Shown in pieces: positions 52,160 through 61,672 of a stretch of DNA of 64,000 nucleotides. The stretch lies in assembly GCF_042885655.1 (NCBI RefSeq), contig NZ_JBHVRO010000012.1, positions 42,836-106,835 of the forward strand, written 5' to 3'. The stretch's first letter is position 1, and every line of letters begins with the position of its first letter. This DNA comes from Psychrobacillus sp042885655 (GTDB lineage: Bacteria > Bacillota > Bacilli > Bacillales_A > Planococcaceae). The notes under the pieces were generated by a model. That model was not told the origin of the DNA. It made no database searches and saw only the letters and a list, made by a program, of their open reading frames with translations. Both the position numbers and the translations under genes were made by a program.

Positions 52160-53119
52160 ATGAAAAAAGCACTTTTATTATTTTTAGTAATTGTACTGGC
52201 ATTATTTACAGCTGCTTGTGGAAATAATGCCACCACAAACGTAGCAAAGCAGGAGAAAGACAATAAGATTCAAATTTATACAACAGTATATCCTTTACAA
52301 TATTTTGCCGAGCAAATTGGTGGAGATGCAGTACATGTATCATCTATCTATCCACCCGGCTCAAATGAACATACCTTTGAACCGACTCAACAAGATATGA
52401 TTGCTCTTGCAGATGCAGATTTGTTTTTCTACATAGGACTAGGACTAGAAGGATTCGTAGAAAATGCTAAAAAAACATTAGCAAACGAACATGTGAAGAT
52501 GGTTGCAACTGTTGATGCTGTTCCTAAAGACCAACTAGAAGCTAATGAACATGAACATGAAGAAGAAGGTGATGATGAGCACGATCATGACCACGGTAAA
52601 ATAGATCCGCATATTTGGATTTCTCCACTAATAAGTCAAAGTTTAGCTTTATCAATCAAAGATTCTCTTGTAGAAGCTGCTCCTGACCAAAAAGAAAAGT
52701 TTGAAAAAAATTATGAAGAATTAATCGCACAGTTAAAACAGCTAGATGCAAGCTTTAAAGAAATGGCTCAAAATGCACCAAATAAAACATTTTTCGTTTC
52801 CCATGCAGCTTTTGGTTACTTAGCACATCAATACGGTCTAGAACAAATTGCAGTTGCTGGTCTTAACTCACAAGATGAACCTTCTCAGAAACAACTTACG
52901 AAAATTATTGATTTAGCAAAAGAAAAAGACATTAAATACATTTTGTTTGAACAAAACGTTTCGTCTAAGTTAACGGAAGTAATTAAGAAAGAAATTGGCG
53001 CTAAAAGCTTAGTATTGCACAATTTAAGCGTTCTATCCAAAAATGATATCGAAAATAATGAAACATATTTCACTTTAATGAACAAAAACTTAGAAACATT
53101 AAAAACTGTATTAAAATAA
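52160..53119 (+). CDS. znuA: Zinc ABC transporter substrate-binding lipoprotein (ZnuA/AdcA-like)
   Basis: The 319-residue cluster A-I binding protein has a signal peptide with lipobox 'LFTAAC' (Cys20), metal histidines His71 ('EHTFEP') and His151 ('DPHIWISP'), a His/Asp/Glu-rich zinc loop (residues 130-147), and 'FFVSHAAFGYLAHQYGLEQIAV'. It binds extracellular zinc and hands it to a ZnuBC transporter. A Zur-like box precedes it. No permease or ATPase gene is adjacent: the downstream side is the repeat array. The ATG at 52160 follows TTAGGAGAT. Confidence 0.93.
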   Translation: MKKALLLFLVIVLALFTAACGNNATTNVAKQEKDNKIQIYTTVYPLQYFAEQIGGDAVHVSSIYPPGSNEHTFEPTQQDMIALADADLFFYIGLGLEGFVENAKKTLANEHVKMVATVDAVPKDQLEANEHEHEEEGDDEHDHDHGKIDPHIWISPLISQSLALSIKDSLVEAAPDQKEKFEKNYEELIAQLKQLDASFKEMAQNAPNKTFFVSHAAFGYLAHQYGLEQIAVAGLNSQDEPSQKQLTKIIDLAKEKDIKYILFEQNVSSKLTEVIKKEIGAKSLVLHNLSVLSKNDIENNETYFTLMNKNLETLKTVLK

Positions 53120-53125
53120 ATAAAA

Positions 53126-53166
53126 AAAAAAACGCCTCTTTTTAATTAAAAGATGGCGTTTTTTAA
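53126..53166 (+). terminator. Terminator of znuA
   Basis: AAAAAACGCC pairs with GGCGTTTTTT around an AT-rich inner stem (TCTTTTTAATTAAAAGA). Confidence 0.85.
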
Positions 53167-53220
53167 ATGTATTTTGTCTTCACCGTTAGTAGCTATCCGT
53201 CCCATATATGGGTGGCATTT

Positions 53221-53690
53221 GCACATAACGATTCCATATGCCCCTATACAGGTGCTATAAGCCCATAAAGCGTGGCTATCTGCTCCTAAACGGATGACAT
53301 TATCCTATAGCGATTCCATACGCCCCTATACCGGAGCCATAAGCCCATATAGTGTGGCTATCTTCCCCTAAACGAATGGCCCCTATACTGGCGCTATAAG
53401 CACATAAAGCGTGGCTATCTGCTCATAAACGGATCACATAAGCACATACAGATTCCATACGCCCCTACAGAAGGCGTTATAAGCCCATAAAGTGTGGCTA
53501 TCTGCTCATAAATAGATGGTATAAGCACATACCAATTCCATAAACACCTATACCGGCGCTATAAGCACATAAAGTGTGGCCATCTGCACATAAATTGTTG
53601 GCAAAAGCACATACCAATTCCATACGCCCCTATAGCTGCTCTATAAGCCCATAAAGCGTGCGCCCATAAACAGATGGCATAAGCCCTTAC
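53221..53690. repeat. Higher-order tandem repeat, ATAAGCACC-type boxes with 19/21/21/21-bp spacing
   Basis: About 24 GC(A/C)C(C)(A)TA-type boxes start at 53221, 53240, 53261, 53282, (53303, weak), 53322, 53343, 53364, 53379, 53400, 53421, 53442, 53461, 53483, 53504, 53525, 53544, 53565, 53586, 53607, 53626, 53647, 53662 and 53683. The spacing follows 19, 21, 21, 21 with two short deletions (before 53379 and 53662) and one +1. Larger anchors repeat every 82 bp (GTGGC at 53272, 53354, 53494, 53576). It fills the space between znuA and menE, which converge. Confidence 0.9.
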
Positions 53691-53721
53691 CGATTCCTCT
53701 TGTTTGCTCTGCCTTAGACAT

Positions 53722-55155
53722 TTACTTCATTTCTTGCACACAATTAAATAACTCTCTACGCATAAGTTTATTCGAAGCATTTCTAGGCAACTGCTCCACA
53801 AAGTAATAGGAAACTGGTTGTTTATAAGAAGCCATTTCTGTTTTCATAAATGCTTTTAGTTCTTCTTCGCTAACATCTTCCTTTAATACAACAAATGCCA
53901 CAGGAACTTGTCCCCATTTGTCGTCATGCTTTCCAACAACACCTGCTTCCTTTACTGCTGGATGTTTCACTAACGATTGCTCTATTTCTGCTGGATATAT
54001 ATTTTCTCCACCAGAAATGATTAAATCGGATCGTCGGTCCACTACAAATAAATACCCTTCCTCATCGATATAACCTATATCACCTGTATGAAGCCAACCA
54101 TCTACTAGAGGATTTTTCAACTCAGCAGCACCTACATAGCCCATTGTCACATGAGGTCCTTTAATACAAATTTCTCCTATTTTCTCTTCCCCATCAATAC
54201 GAACATCTGCAAAGAAAAGTGGTTTACCTGCAGAGCCTAACTTTCGTATAGCATCTTCGCTAGATAAGGTCGTTGTTTGAGAAGCAGTTTCTGTCATTCC
54301 ATATGTTTGTAGCACGGGAATATTTCGTTGAATTGCTCGTTCTAAATAGTTTAACGGCACTGGCCCCCCACCTACCAGCATCGATTGAAATGTATTCGGA
54401 AAGAATAAATTTCTTGCTTCTAGAACCGAAATTATTCTTTCTAAAGTTACCGCAACGACAGACATTCTAGTAACTGTACCACTCATAATTTCTTCCACTG
54501 CTTTTTCTGCATCAAATTTAGCATGAAGATTAACCGTCATTCCATACACAACAGAACGCATTAAAATGGAAAATCCACTAATATGAAACAAAGGGACTGT
54601 GCATAACCAACAATCATTTGGTTGAATCCCTAAATTTACTGCAGAACCCATCGCATTCATCACATGATTTTCGAGTGATTGGCGAACCCCTTTTGGATTA
54701 CCTGTCGTTCCTGACGTATACATAATAGTAATAGTTCGATTTTTAAACCAATCTTTTTCTATTTTAAATGTAGTCTGTACTGCCAAATTTATCTCCTCAA
54801 ATGAAAGCTTATGTGAATACGCTAAAGATCTTTTTTCAAGAGAATCAACTAATAAATAGTCGGTATGACTATCTTGTATTTGAAAGTTCAATTCTTCCTC
54901 GGTTAAACGCTCATTTAACATAACTAACTCACAACCAAGCTGCATACATCCATGAATCGCAATGACTAATTGTGGATTCGATGAAGCTAAAATGGCAATT
55001 CTCATTCCTGACCTTATTCCTTTTGTATGTAGCTTTTCTGCAAATTCATTTGCTTCATTATACAGCTGTTCAAATGTCCAAGCTTGCTCGTTAAACCTTA
55101 AAGCAACTCGATTTGGTGTTAAACTTGAACGTTTTTTTAATAAATTCGGATACAT
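53722..55155 (-). CDS. menE: O-succinylbenzoate--CoA ligase
   Basis: MenE activates o-succinylbenzoate with CoA in menaquinone synthesis. The 477-residue AMP-forming ligase has 'TIMYTSGTTGNPKGVRQS', 'QTYGMTETASQT', 'GWLHTGDIGYIDEEGYLFVVDRRSDLIISGGENIYPAEIE' and 'LPRNASNKLMRREL' (C-terminal lysine). The ATG at 55155 follows AAGGAGA. A 205-bp gap with a terminator separates it from menB, and menC is not beside it. Confidence 0.93.
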   Translation of the reverse strand: MYPNLLKKRSSLTPNRVALRFNEQAWTFEQLYNEANEFAEKLHTKGIRSGMRIAILASSNPQLVIAIHGCMQLGCELVMLNERLTEEELNFQIQDSHTDYLLVDSLEKRSLAYSHKLSFEEINLAVQTTFKIEKDWFKNRTITIMYTSGTTGNPKGVRQSLENHVMNAMGSAVNLGIQPNDCWLCTVPLFHISGFSILMRSVVYGMTVNLHAKFDAEKAVEEIMSGTVTRMSVVAVTLERIISVLEARNLFFPNTFQSMLVGGGPVPLNYLERAIQRNIPVLQTYGMTETASQTTTLSSEDAIRKLGSAGKPLFFADVRIDGEEKIGEICIKGPHVTMGYVGAAELKNPLVDGWLHTGDIGYIDEEGYLFVVDRRSDLIISGGENIYPAEIEQSLVKHPAVKEAGVVGKHDDKWGQVPVAFVVLKEDVSEEELKAFMKTEMASYKQPVSYYFVEQLPRNASNKLMRRELFNCVQEMK

Positions 55156-55214
55156 AGTACACGTCTCCTTTATATATGGCTATCTTATATGTAATTGTTG
55201 ATTTTGAAACATTT

Positions 55215-55300
55215 ACTTGATTATAGTGGAACCCTGCAGCAGCGGAACAAAGACTAAGAACGCCACCTCTTGTGGCAAATCTTCCGTGTTAACAGAGCCC
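55215..55300. repeat. GC-rich repeat remnant in the menB-menE gap
   Basis: 'GGAACCCTGCAGCAGCGGAA' and 'CGCCACCTCTTGTGGC' resemble pieces of the mosaic family (a GCCAC/GTGGC hairpin). It is weak but fits. Confidence 0.4.
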
Positions 55301-55307
55301 TTAGATA

Positions 55308-55336
55308 AAAAAGCTGCCCTATAAAAGGACAGCTTT
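55308..55336 (-). terminator. Terminator of the menFDHB operon
   Basis: AAAGCTGCC and GGACAGCTTT pair with one mismatch; plus-strand A-run gives a T-run on the minus strand. It separates menB from menE. Confidence 0.7.
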
Positions 55337-55360
55337 CTCAATAATTCATTGATGCAATCA

Positions 55361-56179
55361 TCACGGAAAACGTGGGAATTGACCGAAATCTGGTTTACGT
55401 TTTTCTTTGAATGAATCGCGACCTTCTTTTGCTTCATCTGTAGTGTAATAAAGAAGTGTAGCATCTCCTGCTAATTGTTGAAGACCTGCTAAACCATCTG
55501 TATCAGCATTCATAGCAGCTTTCAAGAAACGAAGTGCAGTTGGGCTCATTTCTAGCATTTCTTCACACCACTGTACTGTTTCGTCCTCTAATTGTGCATA
55601 TGGGACTACCGTATTGACTAAGCCCATATCAAGCGCTTGCTGTGCATCGTATTGACGACATAAATACCAAATTTCACGCGCTTTTTTATGTCCAATAATA
55701 CGAGCTAAATAACCGGAACCATACCCAGCGTCAAATGAACCAACTTTAGGTCCAGTTTGACCAAATTTAGCATTTTCTGCAGCAATAGTTAAATCACAAA
55801 CCACATGAAGGACATGTCCTCCACCGATTGCATATCCAGCTACCATCGCTACAACAGGTTTCGGTATTACACGAATCAATCGTTGTAAATCAAGTACATT
55901 TAGACGTGGAATTTCATCTTCTCCAACATATCCACCATGGCCACGTACTTTTTGGTCTCCTCCTGAACAGAATGCATGCTCCCCTTCACCTGTCAAAATG
56001 ATAACACCTACATTTTTATCATCGCGTGCGCGAGAAAATGCATCAATCATCTCCATCACTGTTTTTGGGCGAAATGCATTTCGTACTTCCGGACGGTTTA
56101 TCGTCACTTTTGCAATCCCATTATAAAACTCATACTTAATATCTTCATATGTATGTAAGGTTGTCCATTCACGAGTCAT
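55361..56179 (-). CDS. menB: 1,4-dihydroxy-2-naphthoyl-CoA synthase
   Basis: MenB closes the naphthoate ring from o-succinylbenzoyl-CoA. The 272-residue crotonase-fold enzyme has 'INRPEVRNAFRPKTV', 'FCSGGDQKVRGHGGYV', 'VAGYAIGGGHVLH', 'GQTGPKVGSFDAGYGSGYLAR' and the family's C-terminal 'DSFKEKRKPDFGQFPRFP'. The ATG at 56179 follows AGGAGG, 2 bp after menH. Confidence 0.96.
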   Translation of the reverse strand: MTREWTTLHTYEDIKYEFYNGIAKVTINRPEVRNAFRPKTVMEMIDAFSRARDDKNVGVIILTGEGEHAFCSGGDQKVRGHGGYVGEDEIPRLNVLDLQRLIRVIPKPVVAMVAGYAIGGGHVLHVVCDLTIAAENAKFGQTGPKVGSFDAGYGSGYLARIIGHKKAREIWYLCRQYDAQQALDMGLVNTVVPYAQLEDETVQWCEEMLEMSPTALRFLKAAMNADTDGLAGLQQLAGDATLLYYTTDEAKEGRDSFKEKRKPDFGQFPRFP

Positions 56180-56181
56180 CT

Positions 56182-57003
56182 TTAGTCCTCCTTCAAAATA
56201 ATATCCTCTACTATTGTAGCAAACAATTCGGGATTTTCCACATGAATTGCATGGCCTACATTATTAATTTGCATATGTTTAACCTGAGGTAAAACGTTTT
56301 TCATATTCATAGCTATATCACAGAACTTTTGATCCAACTCTCCAGTAAGTAGAATAGTCGAAATTTCTATGTCTTTTAACTTTCCCCAATAAGAAGGTTG
56401 TATCCCTGTACTAAAACCTTTCAAACTGTTCGATAACCCCAATTCTGATCCTGCAAGTCTTTCTAACCGAATAGCTTGTTGTTTTTCGAATGATAAACTT
56501 TTTTGTGAATGAAATAAAGGAATGTTCTCCCAAAAATCGATGAAAGCAGAAATTCCTTCATTTAATATTCTTTCAGCAAGCAATTCATCCGCATGTTTTC
56601 TTCTAACACGCTCTTCTTCATTAACTAAACCAGGAGAACTACTTTCTAAAACTAACTTGTCTACACCGTATTTATCGGCATAAGCAAGGGCTAACCGACC
56701 TCCCATTGAATAGCCGACAAGAGTAAAATGATTCCATCCTAACAATTGAAATAACGAATGTAAATCTTCTATTTGTTCATCCACATAATACCGAGTAAAA
56801 TCGATTGGTTTTGAGGTCTGCCCATGCCCAATTAAATCTACTGTTAATATTTCTATAGTTGGAGGAAGATACTTTACTACTTCTTCCCAAGTACTACTAG
56901 AACCTGTAAAACCATGTAAAAATACTACCTTTTTTTCAGCACCGATATGATTTCTCTTTAAATGGATGTTAATATCGCGAACATTTACAGTTAAGCTTTC
57001 CAA
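56182..57003 (-). CDS. menH: 2-succinyl-6-hydroxy-2,4-cyclohexadiene-1-carboxylate synthase
   Basis: MenH removes pyruvate from the MenD product. The 273-residue alpha/beta hydrolase has 'FLHGFTGSSSTWEEV', the nucleophile 'LVGYSMGGRLAL', 'LLTGELDQKF' and 'VGHAIHVENPELF'. TTG 57003 lies 11 bases after GAGGAG and overlaps menD by 13 bp. An ATG at 57036 gives a longer protein but has no ribosome site, so the start is less certain than the gene. Confidence 0.9.
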   Translation of the reverse strand: MESLTVNVRDINIHLKRNHIGAEKKVVFLHGFTGSSSTWEEVVKYLPPTIEILTVDLIGHGQTSKPIDFTRYYVDEQIEDLHSLFQLLGWNHFTLVGYSMGGRLALAYADKYGVDKLVLESSSPGLVNEEERVRRKHADELLAERILNEGISAFIDFWENIPLFHSQKSLSFEKQQAIRLERLAGSELGLSNSLKGFSTGIQPSYWGKLKDIEISTILLTGELDQKFCDIAMNMKNVLPQVKHMQINNVGHAIHVENPELFATIVEDIILKED

Positions 57004-58703
57004 ATCGAATCTAGCTCCTCTGAAATTGCAGCCCATAATTTTCGATGTGTATCCGTATTCACTTGGCGATTTGTAAACACCTCAATCATACGAATATCTT
57101 TCGACTTCTGTTCATTCAAAACAGCTTTTAATTCTTCTATCGATTGAACTGAATTATATTGCGCATCATACATAGTTGCAATATGCGAAAACTCCAGACC
57201 CGTAGGAGTACCGAATAAATGCTCAAAATAATTTGTTTCATTAGATTGAGGTAAGTAAGAGAAGATTCCTCCACCATCATTATTCATAATAACAATCGTT
57301 AAATCTGTTGGCTGAAATCTACTTAAAATCAGGCCATTCATATCATGAAGAAAAGCTAAATCACCTATTAGTAAATAACCCGGACGCTTAGTTCCCGCAT
57401 GAATGCCTAATGCAGTTGAAACAACACCATCTATGCCGTTTGTTCCTCTGTTGGCATAGATTTGGATATCCTTCGTTGTTTTATTGAAAAACGTATCCAC
57501 ATCACGAATTGGCATACTACTACTTGCAAATAGATCTACACCATCTGTTAACGTTTCAAATAAAGTCGCTGCAAGTGCTCCTTCGTCTTCTTCCTCCTCC
57601 ATATAAGCTTGAACATGTTTCGTAGCGATATCATTCGCTTTCGACCAATCTTCTAAGTACTTAGATGACTGTTTTTCTTCAATTGGAATCCATAAAGAAG
57701 AAGCCCCCACTTGAACATGGTGTGTCACGATATGAAGAGAGTCACGGAAAATAGGATCTTCATCTACTGCGATATAAACAGCTGGTTTACATGCTTTTAA
57801 AAATTGAGTAAGCGGTTTTGAAACAGGCTGTGCTCCAAAACGTACAACGACGTTCGGAACAACAAAATCTTTAAAGCCATTTCCTTTTAGTATCGCATCA
57901 TACTGATCAATACATAAATGCATACACTCTTCTGGAATTGAGCTACGTAAATTAGACAAAGGATCTGCTAGAATGGGCCATTGAACCGCTTTCGCAAACT
58001 CCCAAAAACCTTTTGTTGTATGAAGTGAGTCTCCAACTATGAATAAACCCTTTTCTTCCGTTTGCAAAATACCTTTGTACCAATTAACAAACTCTTCTCC
58101 TGGCACAAGCTGACCTATTTCAGTCTGACTCATTTGCAGCATAGGATGTTGCTGCTCCATGTTAATTAACAGTGGCTCACGGAATGGTACATTTATATGA
58201 ACCGGCCCCATTGGCAATGCTATTGCAGTGTTAATTGCACGATGAATGTGTCGTTCAATAAAAGGTAAACTTTCTTCGTTATTTTCAGGAATAGGGAAAT
58301 CAACTGACCACTTCACATGCTTTCCAAACAAGTGGATTTGATCAATCGCTTGTGGTGCTCCTACTTCTCGTAATTCATGCGGACGATCTGCTGTAACAAC
58401 AAGCAAAGGGATACGGGCATAGTAAGCCTCTACAATCGCAGGAAAAAAATTCGCTGCAGCTGTTCCGGATGTACATAGTAAAACCACTGGCGATCTTTTA
58501 GCTTTCGCGATACCTAAAGCAAAAAATCCTGCGGATCGTTCATCTATTTGACGGTAAAAATGAAAACCATCATTTTTTGCAAAAGCATATGCTAGAGGGG
58601 TCGATCTAGAGCCTGGACAAATTACAATATCTCTGACACCCGCTTGCTTTACTGTTTCTACAAATTGATTGACATAAGAAGTCAAATAAGAGTTGTTAGT
58701 CAT
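56991..58703 (-). CDS. menD: 2-succinyl-5-enolpyruvyl-6-hydroxy-3-cyclohexene-1-carboxylate synthase
   Basis: MenD joins isochorismate with 2-oxoglutarate using thiamine diphosphate. The 570-residue protein has 'VICPGSRSTPLAYAF', 'DERSAGFFALGIAKA', 'TSGTAAANFFPAIVEAYYAR' and the ThDP motif 'GDLAFLHDMNGL...NNDGGGIF'. The ATG at 58703 follows TTGGAGG; it overlaps menF by 8 bp. Confidence 0.95.
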   Translation of the reverse strand: MTNNSYLTSYVNQFVETVKQAGVRDIVICPGSRSTPLAYAFAKNDGFHFYRQIDERSAGFFALGIAKAKRSPVVLLCTSGTAAANFFPAIVEAYYARIPLLVVTADRPHELREVGAPQAIDQIHLFGKHVKWSVDFPIPENNEESLPFIERHIHRAINTAIALPMGPVHINVPFREPLLINMEQQHPMLQMSQTEIGQLVPGEEFVNWYKGILQTEEKGLFIVGDSLHTTKGFWEFAKAVQWPILADPLSNLRSSIPEECMHLCIDQYDAILKGNGFKDFVVPNVVVRFGAQPVSKPLTQFLKACKPAVYIAVDEDPIFRDSLHIVTHHVQVGASSLWIPIEEKQSSKYLEDWSKANDIATKHVQAYMEEEEDEGALAATLFETLTDGVDLFASSSMPIRDVDTFFNKTTKDIQIYANRGTNGIDGVVSTALGIHAGTKRPGYLLIGDLAFLHDMNGLILSRFQPTDLTIVIMNNDGGGIFSYLPQSNETNYFEHLFGTPTGLEFSHIATMYDAQYNSVQSIEELKAVLNEQKSKDIRMIEVFTNRQVNTDTHRKLWAAISEELDSIWKA

Positions 58704-60057
58704 TCATATTTCCTCCAAGTGTTCGAAGCATTGGTCGGAACTTCACGCGTGTTTCTTCAAATTCTTCCAAAGATGAGGACTCCGCTACTATTCCACCGCC
58801 AGCGTACAGATAAGCATGATCTTTTTCTAATAATGCGGATCGAATACCGACCGCAAACTCTCCATCACCTTCTGTATTTATCCAACCTATAGGTGCAGCA
58901 TAATATCCACGATTCATTTGTTCGGATTCTCTAATGATGGTAACTGCTTCTTCTCTAGGCACCCCACCCATTGCTGGGGTAGGATGTAGTGCTTCTATCA
59001 ACTGAAAAAGTGATGCTGAATTTTTTACTTTACCACTTATTGGGGTATGCAAATGCTGGATATCTCTGATTTTTAGTAATTTAGGTCTTGAAGGTACTTT
59101 TACTTCATCGCAATATTGCTTAAAGACATCATTAATCATATCCACTACATATTTATGCTCTGCTAAGTTTTTTGGATCAGCTAATAAACTTTCACCAAGT
59201 GCTTTATCTTCTACTGATGTTTCTCCACGTTTGATAGAACCTGCAATTCCTGCAGAAAGTGCCTCACCATGCTCTACTTTTACTAAACGTTCAGGTGTAG
59301 CACCAAAAAATATTTTATCATCTTTTTCTAATCCAAATAAATAACTCTCTGGTTGTTCTATGGAAGTATTATAAAGCACGCTTGAAGAAGAAAAAACCTC
59401 ATCAAATGTTAATTTTAATGAACGTCCTATTACGACTTTTTTTACTTCCTTTCCACGAATTCTCTTTGTAACATTTTCTACAGCTTGTAAGTATTCTTCT
59501 TTTAAACGATCTTCTCTTTCCACTAATTTGGACTTTGAATGATTTTTAAGCTCTTTTACTTGAGCTGTGTGTATTAAAGCATCTCTTTCAATTCGAAGTT
59601 TTTCGAACGTCTCTATACTATGCTCTTCATCTGTTATTAAATGGATACTAACAAATGCTTGTTCATTTTGAATAACTAATTGAAAAGTAGATATTGCGAA
59701 AAACGCAGATGGGAATGTATCCCACTCTGAAGAGATTTTATTGAACGGATCAAACGAAAATCCTCCAAAAAGGATGGGGGATACATCTGCTTTTTCCTTT
59801 AAGGATAACTGACACAACTCTTTCCATTTTGAAGCAATATCCTGATATCTATTATCTTCAAGATCATTTGAAATGGTATGGGCATGTCCTAATCCTACTA
59901 ATGTAAAAGTTTTCTCTTTATTTTGCCAAAAAAATCGTTTACCTTTATAACATTCATCTCCTGCCTCAAAAAAAGCATGAGAAGATAATCTCGATACTTC
60001 TATTGTTTCTGTATAAAAACGTAATGATGACTTCTTTTGCCCGGTGGTGTTCGGCAT
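58696..60057 (-). CDS. menF: Isochorismate synthase
   Basis: MenF converts chorismate to isochorismate. The 453-residue enzyme shows the chorismate-binding core 'FFGATPERLVKVEHGEALSAGIAGSIKRGET', 'LRDIQHLHTPISGKV'-like ('KIRDIQHLHTPISGKV'), 'LHPTPAMGGVPREEA' and 'YAGGGIVAESS'. The ATG at 60057 follows GGAGG by 8 bases. It heads the menFDHB unit; the 244-bp spacer to menA probably holds both promoters. Confidence 0.95.
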   Translation of the reverse strand: MPNTTGQKKSSLRFYTETIEVSRLSSHAFFEAGDECYKGKRFFWQNKEKTFTLVGLGHAHTISNDLEDNRYQDIASKWKELCQLSLKEKADVSPILFGGFSFDPFNKISSEWDTFPSAFFAISTFQLVIQNEQAFVSIHLITDEEHSIETFEKLRIERDALIHTAQVKELKNHSKSKLVEREDRLKEEYLQAVENVTKRIRGKEVKKVVIGRSLKLTFDEVFSSSSVLYNTSIEQPESYLFGLEKDDKIFFGATPERLVKVEHGEALSAGIAGSIKRGETSVEDKALGESLLADPKNLAEHKYVVDMINDVFKQYCDEVKVPSRPKLLKIRDIQHLHTPISGKVKNSASLFQLIEALHPTPAMGGVPREEAVTIIRESEQMNRGYYAAPIGWINTEGDGEFAVGIRSALLEKDHAYLYAGGGIVAESSSLEEFEETRVKFRPMLRTLGGNMND

Positions 60058-60301
60058 ATATATTACCTCCGTATAAATAACCTTTTGTATAAAAGTTTCA
60101 ATAGTGAAGCCCGCTTCGGCTTAATAAATTACGCACAAGACTTTAGACGTCTTTAAACTCTCAGTTGGTGTTTTTCCCCAAAACTGATTAAGTAAAATAC
60201 TCTACCTTTAATCATACATCTTTCTACAGTTTTCAGCACACATTTAGTAGCGAATATATGCTAAAATTGAGGTTGATTCTTTTAAAGGAGAGAAAAAACC
60301 T

Positions 60302-61213
60302 ATGTCACATGAACTAGAAGCCGATACAGGCTGGCGCATTTGGTGGAAATTAACAAGACCACATACATTGACTGCTTCATTTGCTCCCGTATTTTTAGGA
60401 ACAATGATAGCTCTTTACTATGCAAACATTAACTGGCTATTATTTTTTGCTATGTTATTTGCTTGCCTTTTAATCCAAGCCGCAACAAACATGTTCAATG
60501 AATATTACGATTATGCGAGGGGACTCGATAGCGAAGAATCGGTTGGAATTGGTGGAGCAATTGTTAGAAATGGAGTTAAACCCAAAACCGTTTTGCAACT
60601 AGCTCTATTACTCTATGGAATTGCTGCATTATTAGGACTTTACATTTGCTATGAAAGCTCTTGGAAGTTATTAATTGTAGGGGCGCTCTCTATGGCTATA
60701 GGATATTTATACACTGGCGGGCCCTATCCTATTGCGTATACGCCATTTGGTGAATTATTTAGCGGGTTATTTATGGGAATGTTGATCGTTTTAATTGCTA
60801 CTTACATTCAAGTCGGTACCGTACCAAACTTCGCGATTTTACTTTCAGTTCCAAGTGCTTTACTTGTAGCAGGGATCATGTTATCTAATAATACTAGAGA
60901 TATTGTGGAGGATAAAGAGGGCGGCAGAAAAACAATGGCCATACTTGTAGGTAGAAAAAATGCCATCACTATATTAGCTTCTTACTTTATTATCTCTTAC
61001 TTATGGATTGTTATTTTAGTAATTATGCAAGTTGTTACTCCTTGGACATTGTTAGTCTTACTAAGCATAAAAAAACCAATGCATGCGATCAAATTATTTA
61101 GAGAAAAAGAAAATTCAATCGAAGTAGCACCAGCAATGAAAGATACAGCACTTACAAACACGATATTTGTATTTTTACTTGGAATTGGGTTACTTTTAGG
61201 CTATTACATTTGA
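60302..61213 (+). CDS. menA: 1,4-dihydroxy-2-naphthoate polyprenyltransferase
   Basis: MenA attaches the prenyl chain to dihydroxynaphthoate in the membrane. The 303-residue UbiA-type protein has eight or so helices with the substrate motif 'NMFNEYYDYARGLD' and the second motif 'NNTRDIVEDKEGGRKT'. The ATG at 60302 follows AAAGGAGAG. It is divergent from menF. Confidence 0.95.
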   Translation: MSHELEADTGWRIWWKLTRPHTLTASFAPVFLGTMIALYYANINWLLFFAMLFACLLIQAATNMFNEYYDYARGLDSEESVGIGGAIVRNGVKPKTVLQLALLLYGIAALLGLYICYESSWKLLIVGALSMAIGYLYTGGPYPIAYTPFGELFSGLFMGMLIVLIATYIQVGTVPNFAILLSVPSALLVAGIMLSNNTRDIVEDKEGGRKTMAILVGRKNAITILASYFIISYLWIVILVIMQVVTPWTLLVLLSIKKPMHAIKLFREKENSIEVAPAMKDTALTNTIFVFLLGIGLLLGYYI

Positions 61214-61214
61214 A

Positions 61215-61250
61215 TAGACAGCTAGGAAATTTATTTTCCTAGCTGTTTTT
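61215..61250 (+). terminator. Terminator of menA
   Basis: GACAGCTAGGAAA pairs with TTTCCTAGCTGTT around TTTAT, then T-run. Confidence 0.85.
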
Positions 61251-61282
61251 CATTTAATTTGCTTGTTCACTTTCAAATCTAT

Positions 61283-61600
61283 TAAGAAATGAACAAGCAT
61301 CCTATGACCTTCACATTTAACGAATGCTGTAGACTAAACATAAGTTGGAAGTGAGTTCGTCACTTCCACCCTCTCTATTTTCGGTCCCCTTGTGGTAGGT
61401 GTTTGTCCGTCGCTCTCTTGGAATGTGAATGGACTTGGACTTTTGGTCTGGATAATACGAGATAAAACTCCTTCCTACTTTTTTAAAGGCGTCGGAAGAT
61501 ACAATTTCGAACGCGGCTCCGCTTCTTTATCGATCTATACTTCCTATTTTTCTCTACTTCTACTTAGTATTGATAGACAAATTATTTCTCCGAAGAATGT
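61283..61600. repeat. Dispersed intergenic hairpin element, copy E5
   Basis: A degenerate start ('AAGAAATGAACAAGCATCCT') and 'GACTAAACAT' lead into hairpin A at 61346-61368 (TGGAAGTGA, GTTCG loop, TCACTTCCA). 'GTTTGTCCGTCGCTCTCTTG' follows near 61400. A decayed hairpin B lies near 61487-61515 ('GGAAGATACAATTTCGAACG'). The gap 61214-61715 has no gene besides terminators. Confidence 0.72.
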
Positions 61601-61672
61601 TGTCTTTCTTATTTGCTGGATACCCCAACAAATATTATAGAACCCAAAACTTATAGTATCTTTTTACAACAT

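Noticed and set aside
53221..53690. Possible CRISPR array or replication iterons
   Set aside because: Spacers are repetitive and there are no cas or rep genes. An iteron function is possible in principle, but nothing supports an origin on this chromosome segment.
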